64,000 nucleotides of DNA, taken from the NCBI GenBank assembly GCA_963850205.1, contig CAWKKJ010000012.1:1-64000 (forward strand). The letters are read 5' to 3'. Shown piece after piece: positions 43,078-53,045 of this stretch; the stretch's first letter is position 1, and each line of letters begins with the position of its first letter. The notes below the pieces were generated by a model, which was given only the letters and a program-made list of their open reading frames with translations, searched no databases and was not told the DNA's origin. This DNA comes from JACVRW01 sp963850205 (GTDB taxonomy: Bacteria; Actinomycetota; Thermoleophilia; Solirubrobacterales; Thermoleophilaceae). A program made the translations under genes and the position numbers.

Positions 43078-44193
43078 GTGCGCGGGCGTGACTTGGGCAT
43101 CGAGGTCGGCCGCGGCCGGCCCGGGCCGCACAACGCGATCACCGACGTGGCCGGCGTGCGGGTGGGCTTCACGACGCTGGTCAGCGGCGAGGGGCCGCTT
43201 GGCGGCCGGGACGGGACCGGTTCGGACGGGAGTGACCGTGGTCGTGCCGCATGACGGGAACGTCTGGGAGGAGCCGCTCTTCGCGGGGGCTCATCGCCTC
43301 AACGGCAACGGGGAGCTGACCGGTCTCGAGTGGATTCGCGAATCCGGCATGCTGATGTCGCTGATCGGGCTGACCAACACCCACAGCGTCGGCGTCGTCC
43401 GCGACACGCTGGTCGGGGTCGATGCTCGAGAGCGGTCCGACCCCAGCCGCCCGTTCTGGGCTCTCCCGGTGGTCGGTGAGACCTGGGACGGCGTTCTCAA
43501 CGACGTCAACGGCATGCACGTGACCGCCGAGCACGTCCTCGCGGCGTACGAGGACGCCTCGGGTGGGCCGGTCGCGGAGGGCAACGTGGGGAGCGGCACC
43601 GGGATGATCTGCCATGAGTTCAAAGGAGGGATCGGCAGCTCGTCGCGCATACTCGAGCAGGCGTCGGGCGGCTACACGGTCGGGGTCCTGGTGCAGGCGA
43701 ACCATGGACGGCGCGAGCGGCTGGCGATCAACGGTGCGCCGGTGGGCCAGGCGCTGACCGTCGAGGAGTTCCCCGCCCCCGATCCGGCTGCGCCGGGCGC
43801 CGGGTCGATCATCGTGCTCGTGGCCACCGACGCCCCGTTGCTGCCGGGCCAGTGCAACGCGTCGCCCGGCGCGCGGCCTTCGGCATCGCCCGCACGGGCG
43901 GCGTCGGGGAGCACTGGAGCGGCGACCTGATCCTGGCCTTCTCCACCGCGAACCGCGGTCTGCCCGCCGGCACGATGGGTGCTGTGACGCCGCTCACCCT
44001 GTCCCTGGAGATGCTCGCGGACGCTCACATCAACGCCCTCTTCGACGCGGTCGTCGAGGCAACCGAGGAGGCGATCCTGAACGCGCTGCTCGGGGCCGAG
44101 ACGCTGACCGGACGGGACGGCCTCACGGCACTGGCCATCGATTCGGAGCGATTGCTCGCCGTGCTGGACCACCACAGCGCCAGGACGGGGTGA
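43078..44193 (+). CDS. DmpA/S58-family (P1) aminopeptidase, two compensating frameshifts
   Basis: The start VRGRDLGIEVGRGRPGPHNA and ITDVAGVRVGFTTLVSG are the usual opening of DmpA/BapA N-terminal-nucleophile hydrolases. NVGSGTGMICHEFKGGIGSS holds the self-processing region, where the Ser of KGGIGSSSR is the nucleophile. GVLVQANHGRRERLAINGAP follows. Frame changes occur near 43205 and 43855 and cancel out (1116 bases, a multiple of three). These enzymes cleave N-terminal D- or beta-amino acids, including beta-alanyl dipeptides. Next to an omega-type aminotransferase this suggests beta-amino-acid peptide use (inference). Confidence 0.85.
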
Positions 44194-45001
44194 GCCGGGC
44201 GGTGGCGCGGCCCGACCAGGAGCCTCCGCCGGTTCGCTTCGAGCCGCTCGAACAGCAGCGGGCCCACGAGTACGTGGCCGAGCAGATCCGGCGCCAGATC
44301 GTCCTCCGGCTGATCCCCGCAGGTCAGGCCCTTCCGCCCGAGCGAGACCTGGCGGCGATCTTCGGAGTGGGCCGCGCCACCGTCCAGCAGGCGATCCGGC
44401 TGCTCGTCGACGATGGCATGGTCGAGAGCCGCCGCGGCCGGTACGGAGGCGGCAACTTCGTCGTCGGACCGGACGAGAGCCGCATCGGCATGAAATCGCT
44501 CCTGGCCCGTCTCCGGCGCCGCGCGGCCGAGGTGGAGGAGGCACTCGCGTATCGCGACGCGGTCGAACCCGCGGCGGTTCGCCTGGCTGCGGTCGGCCGC
44601 TCACGCGAGCAGCTGCGTGCGCTCCGGCGTGCGAACGCCGCCGCCGCGGCTGCCGAGGCCGATGCCGAGTTCATGCAGCGCGACACGGAGTTCCACCTCG
44701 CCCTCGCCGCGGCGGCCGGGAACCGCTTCTTCCGCACCGCGATCGAGGACACGCGGCTTCGAGCTGAACGACGCGATGATCGCTCTGCCCGACTCCCATC
44801 TCTGGCACGAGCGGACCGTGCGCCGAGCACGCGGCGATCCTGGATGCCGTCGCCGACCGGGACGGCGACGCGGCGGCGGCTGCGATGCAGTCGCATATCG
44901 ACCACACCGCTCAGAGCGTCGCGGCGCTGCTCTCCGCGCTGGGTCGCAGGGCCAAACCGCCGAAGGCCCGCACGGTTGACCGGCGGCGGGCCGCCGGATA
45001 G
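44190..45001 (+). CDS. GntR-family (FadR/FCD type) transcriptional regulator, frameshifted
   Basis: The winged helix-turn-helix reads IRRQIVLRLIPAGQALPPER, DLAAIFGVGRATVQQAIRLL and VDDGMVESRRGRYGGGNFVV. The FCD ligand domain begins YRDAVEPAAVRLAAVGRSRE with DTEFHLALAAAAGNRFF. Two indels near 44755 and 44825 shift the frame. The remaining pieces (LNDAMIALPDSHLWHERTV, ILDAVADRDGDAAAAAMQSH) restore the rest, ending at TAG 44999-45001. It overlaps the DmpA stop by 4 bases. Its likely sites are the two conserved elements at 40382 and 45004. Confidence 0.8.
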
Positions 45002-45027
45002 TCTATGGACTTGTATCAAGGCCTTTA
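44976..45027 (+). promoter_or_regulatory. Promoter plus downstream conserved element, copy 2
   Basis: TTGACC (44976-44981) and TAGTCT (44999-45004) are 17 bases apart, directly followed by TATGGACT, TGTATC and AAGGCCTTT ending at 45026. Against copy 1 at 40382, 19 of 24 positions match. The central CTTGTATCAAG is itself palindromic. It overlaps the end of the GntR gene and drives the aminotransferase 20 bases further on. Confidence 0.65.
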
Positions 45028-45046
45028 ACTCCTCCGCACGATCCGG

Positions 45047-46415
45047 ATGCCCGAAGCCGCCCTGATCACGTCAAGCGAGACCAACGTCTTCCCGCGCGAG
45101 CTCGACCGCGCCTATCCGCAGATGGTGCGGGCCAAAGGCGTTCGCCTGTGGGACAGCGCCGGCGACGAGTACCTCGACGCGATCTCGGGCGGTGCCATGG
45201 TCACCAGCCTCGGGCACGGCGTCGAGGAGATCGCCGAGGTGGCCGCCCGCCAGGCCCGCGAGGTCTCCTACCTGTACAGCCAGCAGTTCACCAGCCCGTG
45301 GCAGGAGCGGCTCGCATCGCTGCTCTGCGAGCTGGCGCCCCCGGGGTTCTCCCGGGTGCACTTCGTGGCCGGCGGGGCCGAGGCCAACGAAACCGCGCTG
45401 CGGCTCGCTCGGAGCTATCACGTCGAGCGGGGTGAGCCCGAGCGCTGGCGGATCATCTCGCCCGCGCAGGCCTACCACGGGCCAACCGTCGCAACGCTCG
45501 CTCTCACCGGCCGCCCGCACATGCAACAGCCCTTCGATCCGTACGCCGCGGATCACCTCCACATCCCGCCGTCGACGTGGCGCTTCGATCCCAGCGGCGA
45601 AGCGGCGCTTGCCGCACTGGACGAGGTGCTGGAGGCCGTCGGGCCGGAGACCGTCGCAGCCTTCTTCTGCGAGCCGGTGAGCGCGGCGGCGCTGCCCGCC
45701 TACTCGCCGCCGGAGGCGTTCTGGCGCGGCCTGGACGAGCGGCGGCGTGAGCACGGGTTCCTCGTCTGCTTCGACGAGGTCGTGACCGGTCTCGGTCGCA
45801 CCGGCAGCTGGTTCGCGGCAAACCGGTTGCCGCTGCGACCGGACATCATGGCCACGGCCAAGGGACTCGGGGCGGGGTACGTCCCCATCGGCGCCATGCT
45901 CTGCACCGACTCCGTCTACGCGGCGGTCGCCGAGGGGTCGCGCTCGTTCGAGCTCGGGCATACCTGGAGTGGCGCCCCGCTCCAGTGCGCGGTCGGCCTC
46001 GCGGTGATCGACCGTCTCCGCAATGAGCGGCTCGTGGAACGGGTGGCGGAGCGTGGCCCGACCCTGCTGGCCGAGCTGCGGGAGGCCTTGAGCGGGAGCG
46101 ACATCGTTGCGGGAGGTGCGCGGCCACGGCTTCCTGCTCGGCATCGACTACGCGGATCCTCGCGACGGCCGGTCCTTCCTCGATCCCGCGCTCGACGTGG
46201 CGCGCAGCATCGACCGCGAGGCGCTCGACCGTCGCCTGCTCGTCTACTCGACCCAGCCCACCGCGGACGGGTACGCGGGCGACCAGACGCTGATCGCCCC
46301 CGCCTTTGTCAGCACCGACGCCGAGCTGGCCGAGATGGTGGCGCGAATGGCGGCTACGGTGGGCGCGGTCGAGGGGCGGGTAAAGCAAGCGATCGGCGCC
46401 GGAGCCGGGGCCTAG
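45047..46415 (+). CDS. Class III PLP-dependent aminotransferase (one frameshift)
   Basis: The fold is clear: GDEYLDAISGGAMVTSLGHG, HFVAGGAEANETALRLARSY, LVCFDEVVTGLGRTGSWFAA (PLP-ring Asp) and IMATAKGLGAGYVPIGAMLC (Schiff-base Lys). At about 46108 the frame changes to VRGHGFLLGIDYADPRDGRS, which completes the C-terminal domain. 1369 bases is not a multiple of three. About 455 residues. Members of this class act on omega-amino acids such as beta-alanine or 4-aminobutyrate, fitting the neighbouring beta-peptidase and permease; the exact amine donor is unknown. Confidence 0.9.
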
Positions 46416-46425
46416 GAGAAGCCGG

Positions 46426-47767
46426 GTGGCCACGCGACCGGATGCCGGGGTGGTGAAGGCGGTCGACGAATTCATCACCGAGCGGACGGACGACCTCGTC
46501 GGCCTGGTCCGGTCGCTGGTGGGCTTCGACACCGTGTCGGTCGACCTGTCCCCCGGCTCGGATCATCGGCGGAACGAGGAGGCGCAGCTCCAGGAGTTCG
46601 TGGGCACGCGGCTCGGCGGCCTGGGGGCCGAGGTGGACCAGTTCGAGCCCGATGCGGCGGCGCTGCGCAGCCATCCGATGATGCCGCCCTGGCATCACTG
46701 GGAGGGCCGGCCGATCACCGTGGCCACCCTGCGCGGAGGCGGCAACGGCCGGTCGTTGATCATCAACGGCCACATCGACGTGGTGAGCCCCGGCGACCTC
46801 GAGCGCTGGACGAGCCCGCCCTTCCAGGCCGACCTGCGCGACGGGCGGATCTACGGACGCGGCGCCGTGGACATGAAGGGAGGGATCGCCTCCGCGATCT
46901 TTGCCCTCGAGGCCCTGTCAGCCAACGGGATACGGCTCGACGGCGACGTGATCGTCGAGGTGGTTCCGGACGAGGAGACCTGTGCGATGGGCACGGTCGC
47001 CGTAATCGAGCGCGGGTACCGCGCCGACGCCGGCCTGGTGCCCGAGCCCACGAGGCTGAGCCTCTGGATCGCGACGCGCGGACTCCTGCACGGTGCGGTG
47101 GTCGTGCCCGGGCGCTCCGCCCACGCCGAGATGAACCAACCCCCCTGGCGCGCCGGGGGCGGCGTGAACGCGATCGAGCGGTCCGCTCCCGTACTGCAGG
47201 CCCTCAGCGACCTGACCGCCGAGTGGGCGGCCCGCGACTCGAAGGCCCACCCTCTCCTGGGACGGCCCGGCGTCCAGCCGACCATCATCCAGGGAGGAGC
47301 GTTCATCTCCAACGTCCCGGAGAGCTGCCGGATCGACCTCAATGCGACCTACCTGCCAGGTGACGCCGATGACGACGGCTACGGGAGCGTCCCCCGAGGA
47401 GAGATTCTGCGTGCCGTAGAGGGCGCCGCCGCCGGCGATGACTGGCTCGCCGAGAACCCGACCGGCCTGGACCTGGGCCACCGACTACCCGCCCTCGGAG
47501 ATCGACCCCGGGGAGGACATCGTGGCGATCACGCGCGCCGCCGCCGCCGAGCTCGGCCTCGAGGCACGGTGCGAGGGGATCGACACGACCTACGACGGGG
47601 CGCTGCTCACACGCCTGGCGGGGGTGCCCAGCCCGGCGTTCGGACCGGGTGACCTGAGCCGCGCGCACGCGCCCGACGAGTGGGTCGGGGTGGACGAGCT
47701 CGTGCTGGGCGCCCGGGCGTACGCCCGGGCCATCTGCGCCTGGTGCGGCACGGCGGCGCAGCCGTAG
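46426..47767 (+). CDS. M20-family metallohydrolase (ArgE/DapE type), one frameshift
   Basis: The metal centre shows in SLIINGHIDVVSPGD (HxD), YGRGAVDMKGGIAS (catalytic Asp) and IVEVVPDEETCAMGT (general base Glu plus Glu ligand). The lid region GRSAHAEMNQPPWRAGGGVN follows. At about 47455 the frame shifts to WATDYPPSEIDPGEDIVAIT and ends AYARAICAWCGTAAQP. About 447 residues. Annotated relatives deacylate N-acyl amino acids or cleave dipeptides. It follows the aminotransferase by 10 bases. Confidence 0.85.
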
Positions 47768-47782
47768 GGCCCGGAGCGCCGC

Positions 47783-48349
47783 TCAGGCGCAGCCCTCGAC
47801 GTACATCACCTGCGGCACCCGCCCACCCCGGATCCCGGTGACCCTGTCGCTGGCGTCGGTCTCGAACACGACCCGCCGGTAGCGGCCCCTGACGATCAGG
47901 TACTGGCCACCGGGCTCGTACTGGTGCGGCTGGGTGCGAATGCTCGAGTACCGGTTTCGCACCTTGCTCTCGCTGTCGCCCAGCCCGATCCCGCGGCTCG
48001 TGCGCCAGGCGCCGGTGCCGATGTAGACCCGGGCCAGGCGGCCCCTGGTGGTCATGACGGAGAGGCCGCGGGCGCCGCGGATCGTCCAGATGGCGCAGGG
48101 TCCGGTGTTGTAGACGAACCGCAGCGACCGGCCGGCCCGGCGCTCGATCCTCGCCCGGGTCAGGCCCACCTTCAGCCGGCCGAAGCCGTTGCGCGTAAGG
48201 CGCCAGCGCTGCAGGTTGGGCGCCTCGGCGGCTTCGGCGCCGCTCGGTGCTCCGTCGCGCTGCGAAGGCTCCGAGGTGGCCAGTGCCGGGGTGGCGGCCA
48301 GCGCGACGGCCACAGCCGCGGCGCAGAGCGCCCGAAGAGGCGAGGTCAT
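47783..48349 (-). CDS. Secreted protein of unknown function
   Basis: MTSPLRALCAAAVAVALAAT followed by PALATS is a Sec signal peptide. The mature part contains RLTRNGFGRLKVGLTRARIE and GIGLGDSESKVRNRYSSIRT, two copies of a 'gLtx...R..G' strand-helix pattern often seen in secreted proteins of this bacterial group. It ends with a Cys (VMYVEGCA) that may pair with the Cys in NTGPCAIWTI. 188 residues. Convergent with the M20 gene, with no clear partner. Confidence 0.65.
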   Translation of the reverse strand: MTSPLRALCAAAVAVALAATPALATSEPSQRDGAPSGAEAAEAPNLQRWRLTRNGFGRLKVGLTRARIERRAGRSLRFVYNTGPCAIWTIRGARGLSVMTTRGRLARVYIGTGAWRTSRGIGLGDSESKVRNRYSSIRTQPHQYEPGGQYLIVRGRYRRVVFETDASDRVTGIRGGRVPQVMYVEGCA

Positions 48350-48482
48350 GGCCCGAGATCTAACCAGAGGTCCGAATCACCGGTTCCTCTCCCGGCGGAA
48401 AGTTTGCAGGCCGCCGGCCGTTTCCTTCACCGGTAAACGAAGCGCTGGTCCGCTGGTCCGGGCGAGCGCCGGGGAGGCACCC

Positions 48483-49826
48483 ATGACCATCTCGAACATT
48501 GAGCCGGTCGTCGTCCGCAGCGGCGACAGCGACTTCGACGAGGCCCGCCAGGCCTTCAACCTCATGGCCGACCAGCGCCCGCAGCTGATCGGCCGGCCCG
48601 CCGACGAGCGCGAGGTGGCGGCCCTGGTTCGCCGCGCTCGGGACGAGGGCCTGAGGGTCGCGCCGCAGCGCACCGGACACAACGCCGAGCCCATCGACTG
48701 GTCGCAGCCCGCCCTGCTGCTTCGCACCGACGCGATGCAGGGCGTGGAGATCGACGCCGCGAACCGCCGGGCCCGGGTCCAGGGTGGTGCGCGCTGGCAC
48801 GACTTGGTGGACGACGCCTCCGACCTCGGGCTCGCCGCCCTGCACGGTTCGGCGCGGGACATCGGCATCGCCGGCTACTCACTCGGAGGCGGCGTCGGGT
48901 GGCTCGGCCGCAGACACGGTCTGCAGGCCAACAGCGTGACCGCCATCGAGCTCGTGACCGCCGATGGCGAGCTGGTGCGGGCCGACGCGGACAACGAGGC
49001 CGAGCTGTTCTGGGCCCTGCGCGGCGGGGGCGGGAACTTCGGCGTGGTCACCTCGCTCGAGTTCGATCTCTACCCGCTCCAGCAGCTCTATGCGGGCGGC
49101 ATGTTCTTCGGATTCGAGCGCGGCGACGAGATCGCGCACGCCTGGCGCGAGTGGACGGCCGGACTGCCGGACGAGGTGGCGTCGGTCCTGAAGCTGCTGC
49201 AGCTCCCCGACCTGCCCGAGATTCCCGAACCCCTCCGGGGCAACTCGTTCACCGTGATCCTGGCCGCGGTGCTGGGTGGGCCCGAGGCCGGGGCGGAGTT
49301 GGTCGAGCCGCTGCGGCGGCTCGGCCCGCAGCTGGACACCTTCACGATGGCGCCGGCGAAGGCGCTGTCGTGGCTGGCGATGGATCCGGAGGATCCGATG
49401 CCCTACACCACCTCGCATCAGCTGCTCGGCGAGCTGCCCGGAGCCGCGATCGACGAGCTGATCGCGGTCGCCGGCGCCGGTTCGGAGTCGCCATTGGCGA
49501 TGGTCGAGCTCCGTCACCTGGGCGGCGCGCTGGCCCGTTCGGCGCCGCATCACGGCGCCATCGACAGGATCGATGGCGACTACCTGATGTTCGCGGTCGG
49601 CGGCATCTTCGCGCCGGAGCTCGTGCCGGTCATGGAATCGGCGGCAGATCGAGTGGCCACGGCGCTGGAGCCCTGGGCCCGCGGCCTCTACCCGAGCTTC
49701 GTGGAGAAGAGCGTCGACGTGTCGAGCGGCTTCGACCCGGACAGCTGGCGGCGTCTCCGGGCGGTACGGGCGTCAGTCGACCCGGAGGGCATGTTCCTGG
49801 CCAACCACGAGATCCCCGCCCGATAG
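48483..49826 (+). CDS. FAD-binding PCMH/BBE-type oxidoreductase
   Basis: The FAD domain reads RPQLIGRPADEREVAALVRR and VAPQRTGHNAEPIDW, where the His is the likely covalent flavin site. DIGIAGYSLGGGVGWLGRRH, LFWALRGGGGNFGVVTSLEF and a closing BBE motif (VDPEGMFLANHEI in place of the usual DPxNxF) complete it. 447 residues, ATG at 48483. No signal peptide, so a cytoplasmic relative of berberine-bridge-like oxidases acting on alcohols or sugars. Divergent from the secreted protein across a 133-bp gap in which I see no distinct motif. Confidence 0.8.
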   Translation: MTISNIEPVVVRSGDSDFDEARQAFNLMADQRPQLIGRPADEREVAALVRRARDEGLRVAPQRTGHNAEPIDWSQPALLLRTDAMQGVEIDAANRRARVQGGARWHDLVDDASDLGLAALHGSARDIGIAGYSLGGGVGWLGRRHGLQANSVTAIELVTADGELVRADADNEAELFWALRGGGGNFGVVTSLEFDLYPLQQLYAGGMFFGFERGDEIAHAWREWTAGLPDEVASVLKLLQLPDLPEIPEPLRGNSFTVILAAVLGGPEAGAELVEPLRRLGPQLDTFTMAPAKALSWLAMDPEDPMPYTTSHQLLGELPGAAIDELIAVAGAGSESPLAMVELRHLGGALARSAPHHGAIDRIDGDYLMFAVGGIFAPELVPVMESAADRVATALEPWARGLYPSFVEKSVDVSSGFDPDSWRRLRAVRASVDPEGMFLANHEIPAR

Positions 49827-49894
49827 CGGAGAGGCGGCGGGGCCTCAGCCCGTAGACCTCCCCGAGCACCTCCTCGATCTCGTACCCGGGGTGG

Positions 49895-50278
49895 CTAATC
49901 CCCAAGCTTGGCCTCGACCTGGGTCGCCCGCCCGTCCCTCACCGTCCACACGTGCCGGAAGGGCGCGCTGAGCGGCATGTTGCTCCTGCGGCCGCGGGCG
50001 ACGATGGTCCCGCTCACCGCCAGCTCATCGGGTGAGAGGTCCTCGAAGCGCTCAGCCCGGTAGCGGAACTCCGAGAAGTCCTCCTCGAGGCCCTGCACGA
50101 ACACCGCAAAGCCGTCCACCCCTCGAAGGGTGCGGTCGCCGACCTCGGGTGACATCTGAGCTTCCACATCGTCGGACATCACCGCCCGAGCGGCTGCGAG
50201 GCCTTCGCTGCGATCGCCCACCGCGGCCCAGTTGAAGCCGTAGAGGCCCCCGATCAGATCGGCGTTGTCCGCTGGCAT
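49895..50278 (-). CDS. SnoaL/NTF2-like protein
   Basis: A 127-residue alpha+beta barrel. MPADNADLIGGLYGFNWAAV, MSDDVEAQMSPEVGDRTLRG, VDGFAVFVQGLEEDFSEFRY and FRHVWTVRDGRATQVEAKLG form the NTF2 pattern of polyketide-cyclase-like or limonene-epoxide-hydrolase-like proteins. Its function cannot be told. The ATG at 50278 is favoured over an upstream extension because the NTF2 fold begins there. Confidence 0.7.
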   Translation of the reverse strand: MPADNADLIGGLYGFNWAAVGDRSEGLAAARAVMSDDVEAQMSPEVGDRTLRGVDGFAVFVQGLEEDFSEFRYRAERFEDLSPDELAVSGTIVARGRRSNMPLSAPFRHVWTVRDGRATQVEAKLGD

Positions 50279-50337
50279 GCAGGGAGTATCGCGCCTCGGA
50301 TGGGGCGGATAGAGTCGCGCGACGGAGGCCACCCCAG

Positions 50338-51327
50338 TTGAGCGAGACGAACCAGTCCGAGGCCGGCTTCGCCGCGATCACCAGCGGCGTGATCTCGGTG
50401 CTGGGCACGCCGCACGTGCCGGTCGCCGAACTGCCGGGCCGCGGCGTCGGCGCCGCCTTCCTCGGCTTTCCCTTCGACGGCGCCAACGCCGCCATCGAGC
50501 GGCCCGGGTCGGCGAACGGCCCCCGCGGGCTGCGGATCGCCTCGAACATGTGCTTTCCCTGGTCGTTCGAGTGGGACGTCGACCTCGTCGAGGCCTACGG
50601 GCTCGTCGACTGCGGCGACGCGCCGCTGGCGATCGGCAACGTCACCCGCACCCACGAGCTGGTCCAGGCCCAGCTCGAGGCCATCCTCGCGGCCGGGGCG
50701 ATACCGCTGGCCGTCGGCGGCGACCACTCCCTGTGCATTCCCGGCGCCAGGGCTCTGAGCCGCCACCTGGGTCCCGAACGGAGGATGGGCTACCTGCAGA
50801 TCGACGCACACCTCGACGCCGGCATCGAGATCGGCGGCGAGCTGCAGACCAACTGCAACGGGCTCATGCGTGCCACCGAGCTGCCCAACCTCCGCGTCGA
50901 GAACATGGCGGTGATCGGCGTTCGCGGAACCATCAACGTTCGCGACTGGTGGGAGGCGGTGCGCGAGCGCGGGGTGCCGGTCCACCCGATGTCCGCCCTC
51001 AGGCGCGACGGCGTCGAGGAGACGGTCACGCGCGTGCTCGATCGCGTGTGGGACGGCGTGGACGGCGTGTACGTCACCTTCGACACCGACTCCATCGACT
51101 CGTCGGCCGCCCCCGGAACCACCGGCCCGGAGCCGGGAGGCTTCACCGGCCACGAGATCATCCGCATCGGGCAGATGATCGGGGAGCGGGGGCTGACGGC
51201 CGTGGACAACGTGGAGCTGTGTCCCGTCTATGACCCGAGCGGGATCACGGCTCGGCTGGTGTGGGAGGTGCTGTCGCAGATGCTCTACGCGCACGCCAAG
51301 CACCATCTCCCGGCGCCTACGCGGTGA
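50338..51327 (+). CDS. Arginase/agmatinase-family ureohydrolase no. 1
   Basis: Binuclear-metal motifs: IPLAVGGDHSLCIPGARAL, YLQIDAHLDAGIEIGGE (DAHxD) and VTFDTDSIDSSAAPGTTGPE followed by PGG. The substrate loop after DAHxD (LQTNCNGLMRATELPNLR) differs from classic agmatinase, so the guanidino substrate is open. 329 residues, starting TTG at 50338. Tail-to-tail with ureohydrolase no. 2, overlapping by 11 bases. Confidence 0.85.
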   Translation: MSETNQSEAGFAAITSGVISVLGTPHVPVAELPGRGVGAAFLGFPFDGANAAIERPGSANGPRGLRIASNMCFPWSFEWDVDLVEAYGLVDCGDAPLAIGNVTRTHELVQAQLEAILAAGAIPLAVGGDHSLCIPGARALSRHLGPERRMGYLQIDAHLDAGIEIGGELQTNCNGLMRATELPNLRVENMAVIGVRGTINVRDWWEAVRERGVPVHPMSALRRDGVEETVTRVLDRVWDGVDGVYVTFDTDSIDSSAAPGTTGPEPGGFTGHEIIRIGQMIGERGLTAVDNVELCPVYDPSGITARLVWEVLSQMLYAHAKHHLPAPTR

Positions 51328-52285
51328 GCGCCAGCAGCCCCACCAGCTCGTAGACGGCGTTGGCGGCTGCGACGGCGGTCGCGCCCGCAGGGTCGTAGGG
51401 CGGCGCCACCTCGACCACGTCCGCACCGGCCAGGCTCAGACCGAACCCGGCGAGGCCGTCCAGCAGAGCCAGCAGCTCACGGCTGGTGAGCCCACCCGCC
51501 TCGGGCGTGCCGGTGCCGGGCGCGAAGGCCGGGTCGAGCACGTCGATGTCCACCGTCACGTACAACGGTGACCGCAGATGCGCCGCGGCCAGCTCGAGCG
51601 CGCCGTCCACCCCCACGCGATCGAGCTCGCGGGCCGGCAGGGTCGTGAACCCGAGCTCGCGGTTGTCGGCGGAGTCAGTGGGCCCGTAGAGCGAACCGCG
51701 GAGACCGATCTGCACCGAGGACGCCGGCTCGATCACGCCCTCCTCCAGGGCGCGGCGGAAGACCGTGCCGTGGGTGTAGCGGGAGCCGAAATAGGAGTCC
51801 CACGTGTCCGTGTGCGCGTCCAGCTGCAGCAGCGACAGCGGGCCATAGCGGGCGGCGGCCGCGCGGAGCAGGGGGAGGCTCACGGAATGGTCGCCACCCA
51901 GGCCGAGCACCCGGCCGCCGGCCTCGACCAGGCCGGCGGCGGCCCGCTCGATTGCGCCGTGGGCCTCCTCGACGCCGATGGGCGTGGCCGGGGCGTCGCC
52001 CGCGTCCGCCACCTGCACCGTCGCGAAGGCATCCACGCCGAGGGTCTCGTTGTAGGGGCGCAGGAGCAGCGAGGCCTCACGGATCGCGGCCGGCCCGAAA
52101 CGCGCTCCGGCACGGAAGGTGGCGGCGCCATCGAAGGGCGCGCCGAGCACGGCGACATCCGCGCGACCGACCTCTACGAGCGAGGGGAGGCGGGCGAAGG
52201 TCCGCAGCCCTGCGAAGCGAGGCACCGCCAGCGCGTCGACCTGGCCGACCGGCTCGTCCCCGCGCTCGGGCTCCTCCGGCGACAT
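51317..52285 (-). CDS. speB: Agmatinase-family ureohydrolase no. 2
   Basis: All agmatinase signatures are complete: VAVLGAPFDGAATFRAGARF, GRVLGLGGDHSVSLPLLRAA, LLQLDAHTDTWDSYFGSRYT, HGTVFRRALEEG and YVTVDIDVLDPAFAPGTGTP followed by EAGG. 322 residues. DAHTDTWDSYFG with HGTVFRRA is the pattern of true agmatinases and guanidinobutyrases. It is divergent from the SDR pair (58-bp gap). Confidence 0.88.
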   Translation of the reverse strand: MSPEEPERGDEPVGQVDALAVPRFAGLRTFARLPSLVEVGRADVAVLGAPFDGAATFRAGARFGPAAIREASLLLRPYNETLGVDAFATVQVADAGDAPATPIGVEEAHGAIERAAAGLVEAGGRVLGLGGDHSVSLPLLRAAAARYGPLSLLQLDAHTDTWDSYFGSRYTHGTVFRRALEEGVIEPASSVQIGLRGSLYGPTDSADNRELGFTTLPARELDRVGVDGALELAAAHLRSPLYVTVDIDVLDPAFAPGTGTPEAGGLTSRELLALLDGLAGFGLSLAGADVVEVAPPYDPAGATAVAAANAVYELVGLLALTA

Positions 52286-52343
52286 GGCCGCCAGCTTACC
52301 CGCGCTCCCGGGCTGCGCTGCGGGCTGTGCGAGGATCGGCCTC

Positions 52344-53045
52344 GTGACCGCCGAGAGCAGAGGAGTCGCGCTCGTCACCGGCGCCGCCAGCGGCATCGGC
52401 AGGCAGATCGCGGCCCGTCTCGCGGGCGCGGGCTGGCGAACCACCGGCCTCGACCTCGAGCGCTCGGACACCGATCTCCCGGTCCAGGCCGACGTGACCG
52501 ACCCTTCCGCGGTCGAGGCCGCGGTCGCGCGGGCGGAGGCCGAGCTTGGCCCCGTCTCGGTGCTGGTGACCGCCGCCGGCGTCTACGACATGGTCCCGGT
52601 GGGGGAGATCGATGCGGCGCGCTGGCGCCGCATGCTGGAGCTCCACCTCGGCGGCACCGTCAACGCCTGCCGGGCCGTCCTGCCCGGGATGCTCGCCGCC
52701 GGCGAAGGCGTGATCGTCACCGTCTCCTCCGAGCTGGCCATCTCCGGCGGCAACGGCGACGCGCACTACGTAGCCGCGAAGGGCGCGGTCATCGGGCTCA
52801 CCCGCTCGCTCGGCGCTGAGCTGGCCCCGCACGGCATCCGGGTCAACAGCGTCGCCCCCGGGCCCACCGACACTCCTCTGCTCGCGCCGGACTCCCCGTC
52901 CCGCGATCCCGCCTACCTCGCCACTCTGCCGCTCGGCCGCCTGGTCAGCCCCGACGAGGTGGCGGACACCGTCCGGTACCTGGTCGAGGAGGGCAGCTAC
53001 TTCGCGGGCCAGGTGGTCTCGCCCAACGCCGGAGCGGTGATCTGA
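52344..53045 (+). CDS. SDR-family oxidoreductase A
   Basis: Cofactor loop ALVTGAASGIGRQIAARLAG, active-site Ser in VTVSSELAISGG and Tyr/Lys in HYVAAKGAVIGLTRSLG. 233 residues from GTG 52344. The fold is complete with VNSVAPGPTDTPLL and YFAGQVVSPNAGAVI. The Asp after the second strand (GLDLERSD) favours NAD over NADP. The substrate is unknown. Adjoins SDR B with overlapping ends. Confidence 0.85.
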   Translation: MTAESRGVALVTGAASGIGRQIAARLAGAGWRTTGLDLERSDTDLPVQADVTDPSAVEAAVARAEAELGPVSVLVTAAGVYDMVPVGEIDAARWRRMLELHLGGTVNACRAVLPGMLAAGEGVIVTVSSELAISGGNGDAHYVAAKGAVIGLTRSLGAELAPHGIRVNSVAPGPTDTPLLAPDSPSRDPAYLATLPLGRLVSPDEVADTVRYLVEEGSYFAGQVVSPNAGAVI

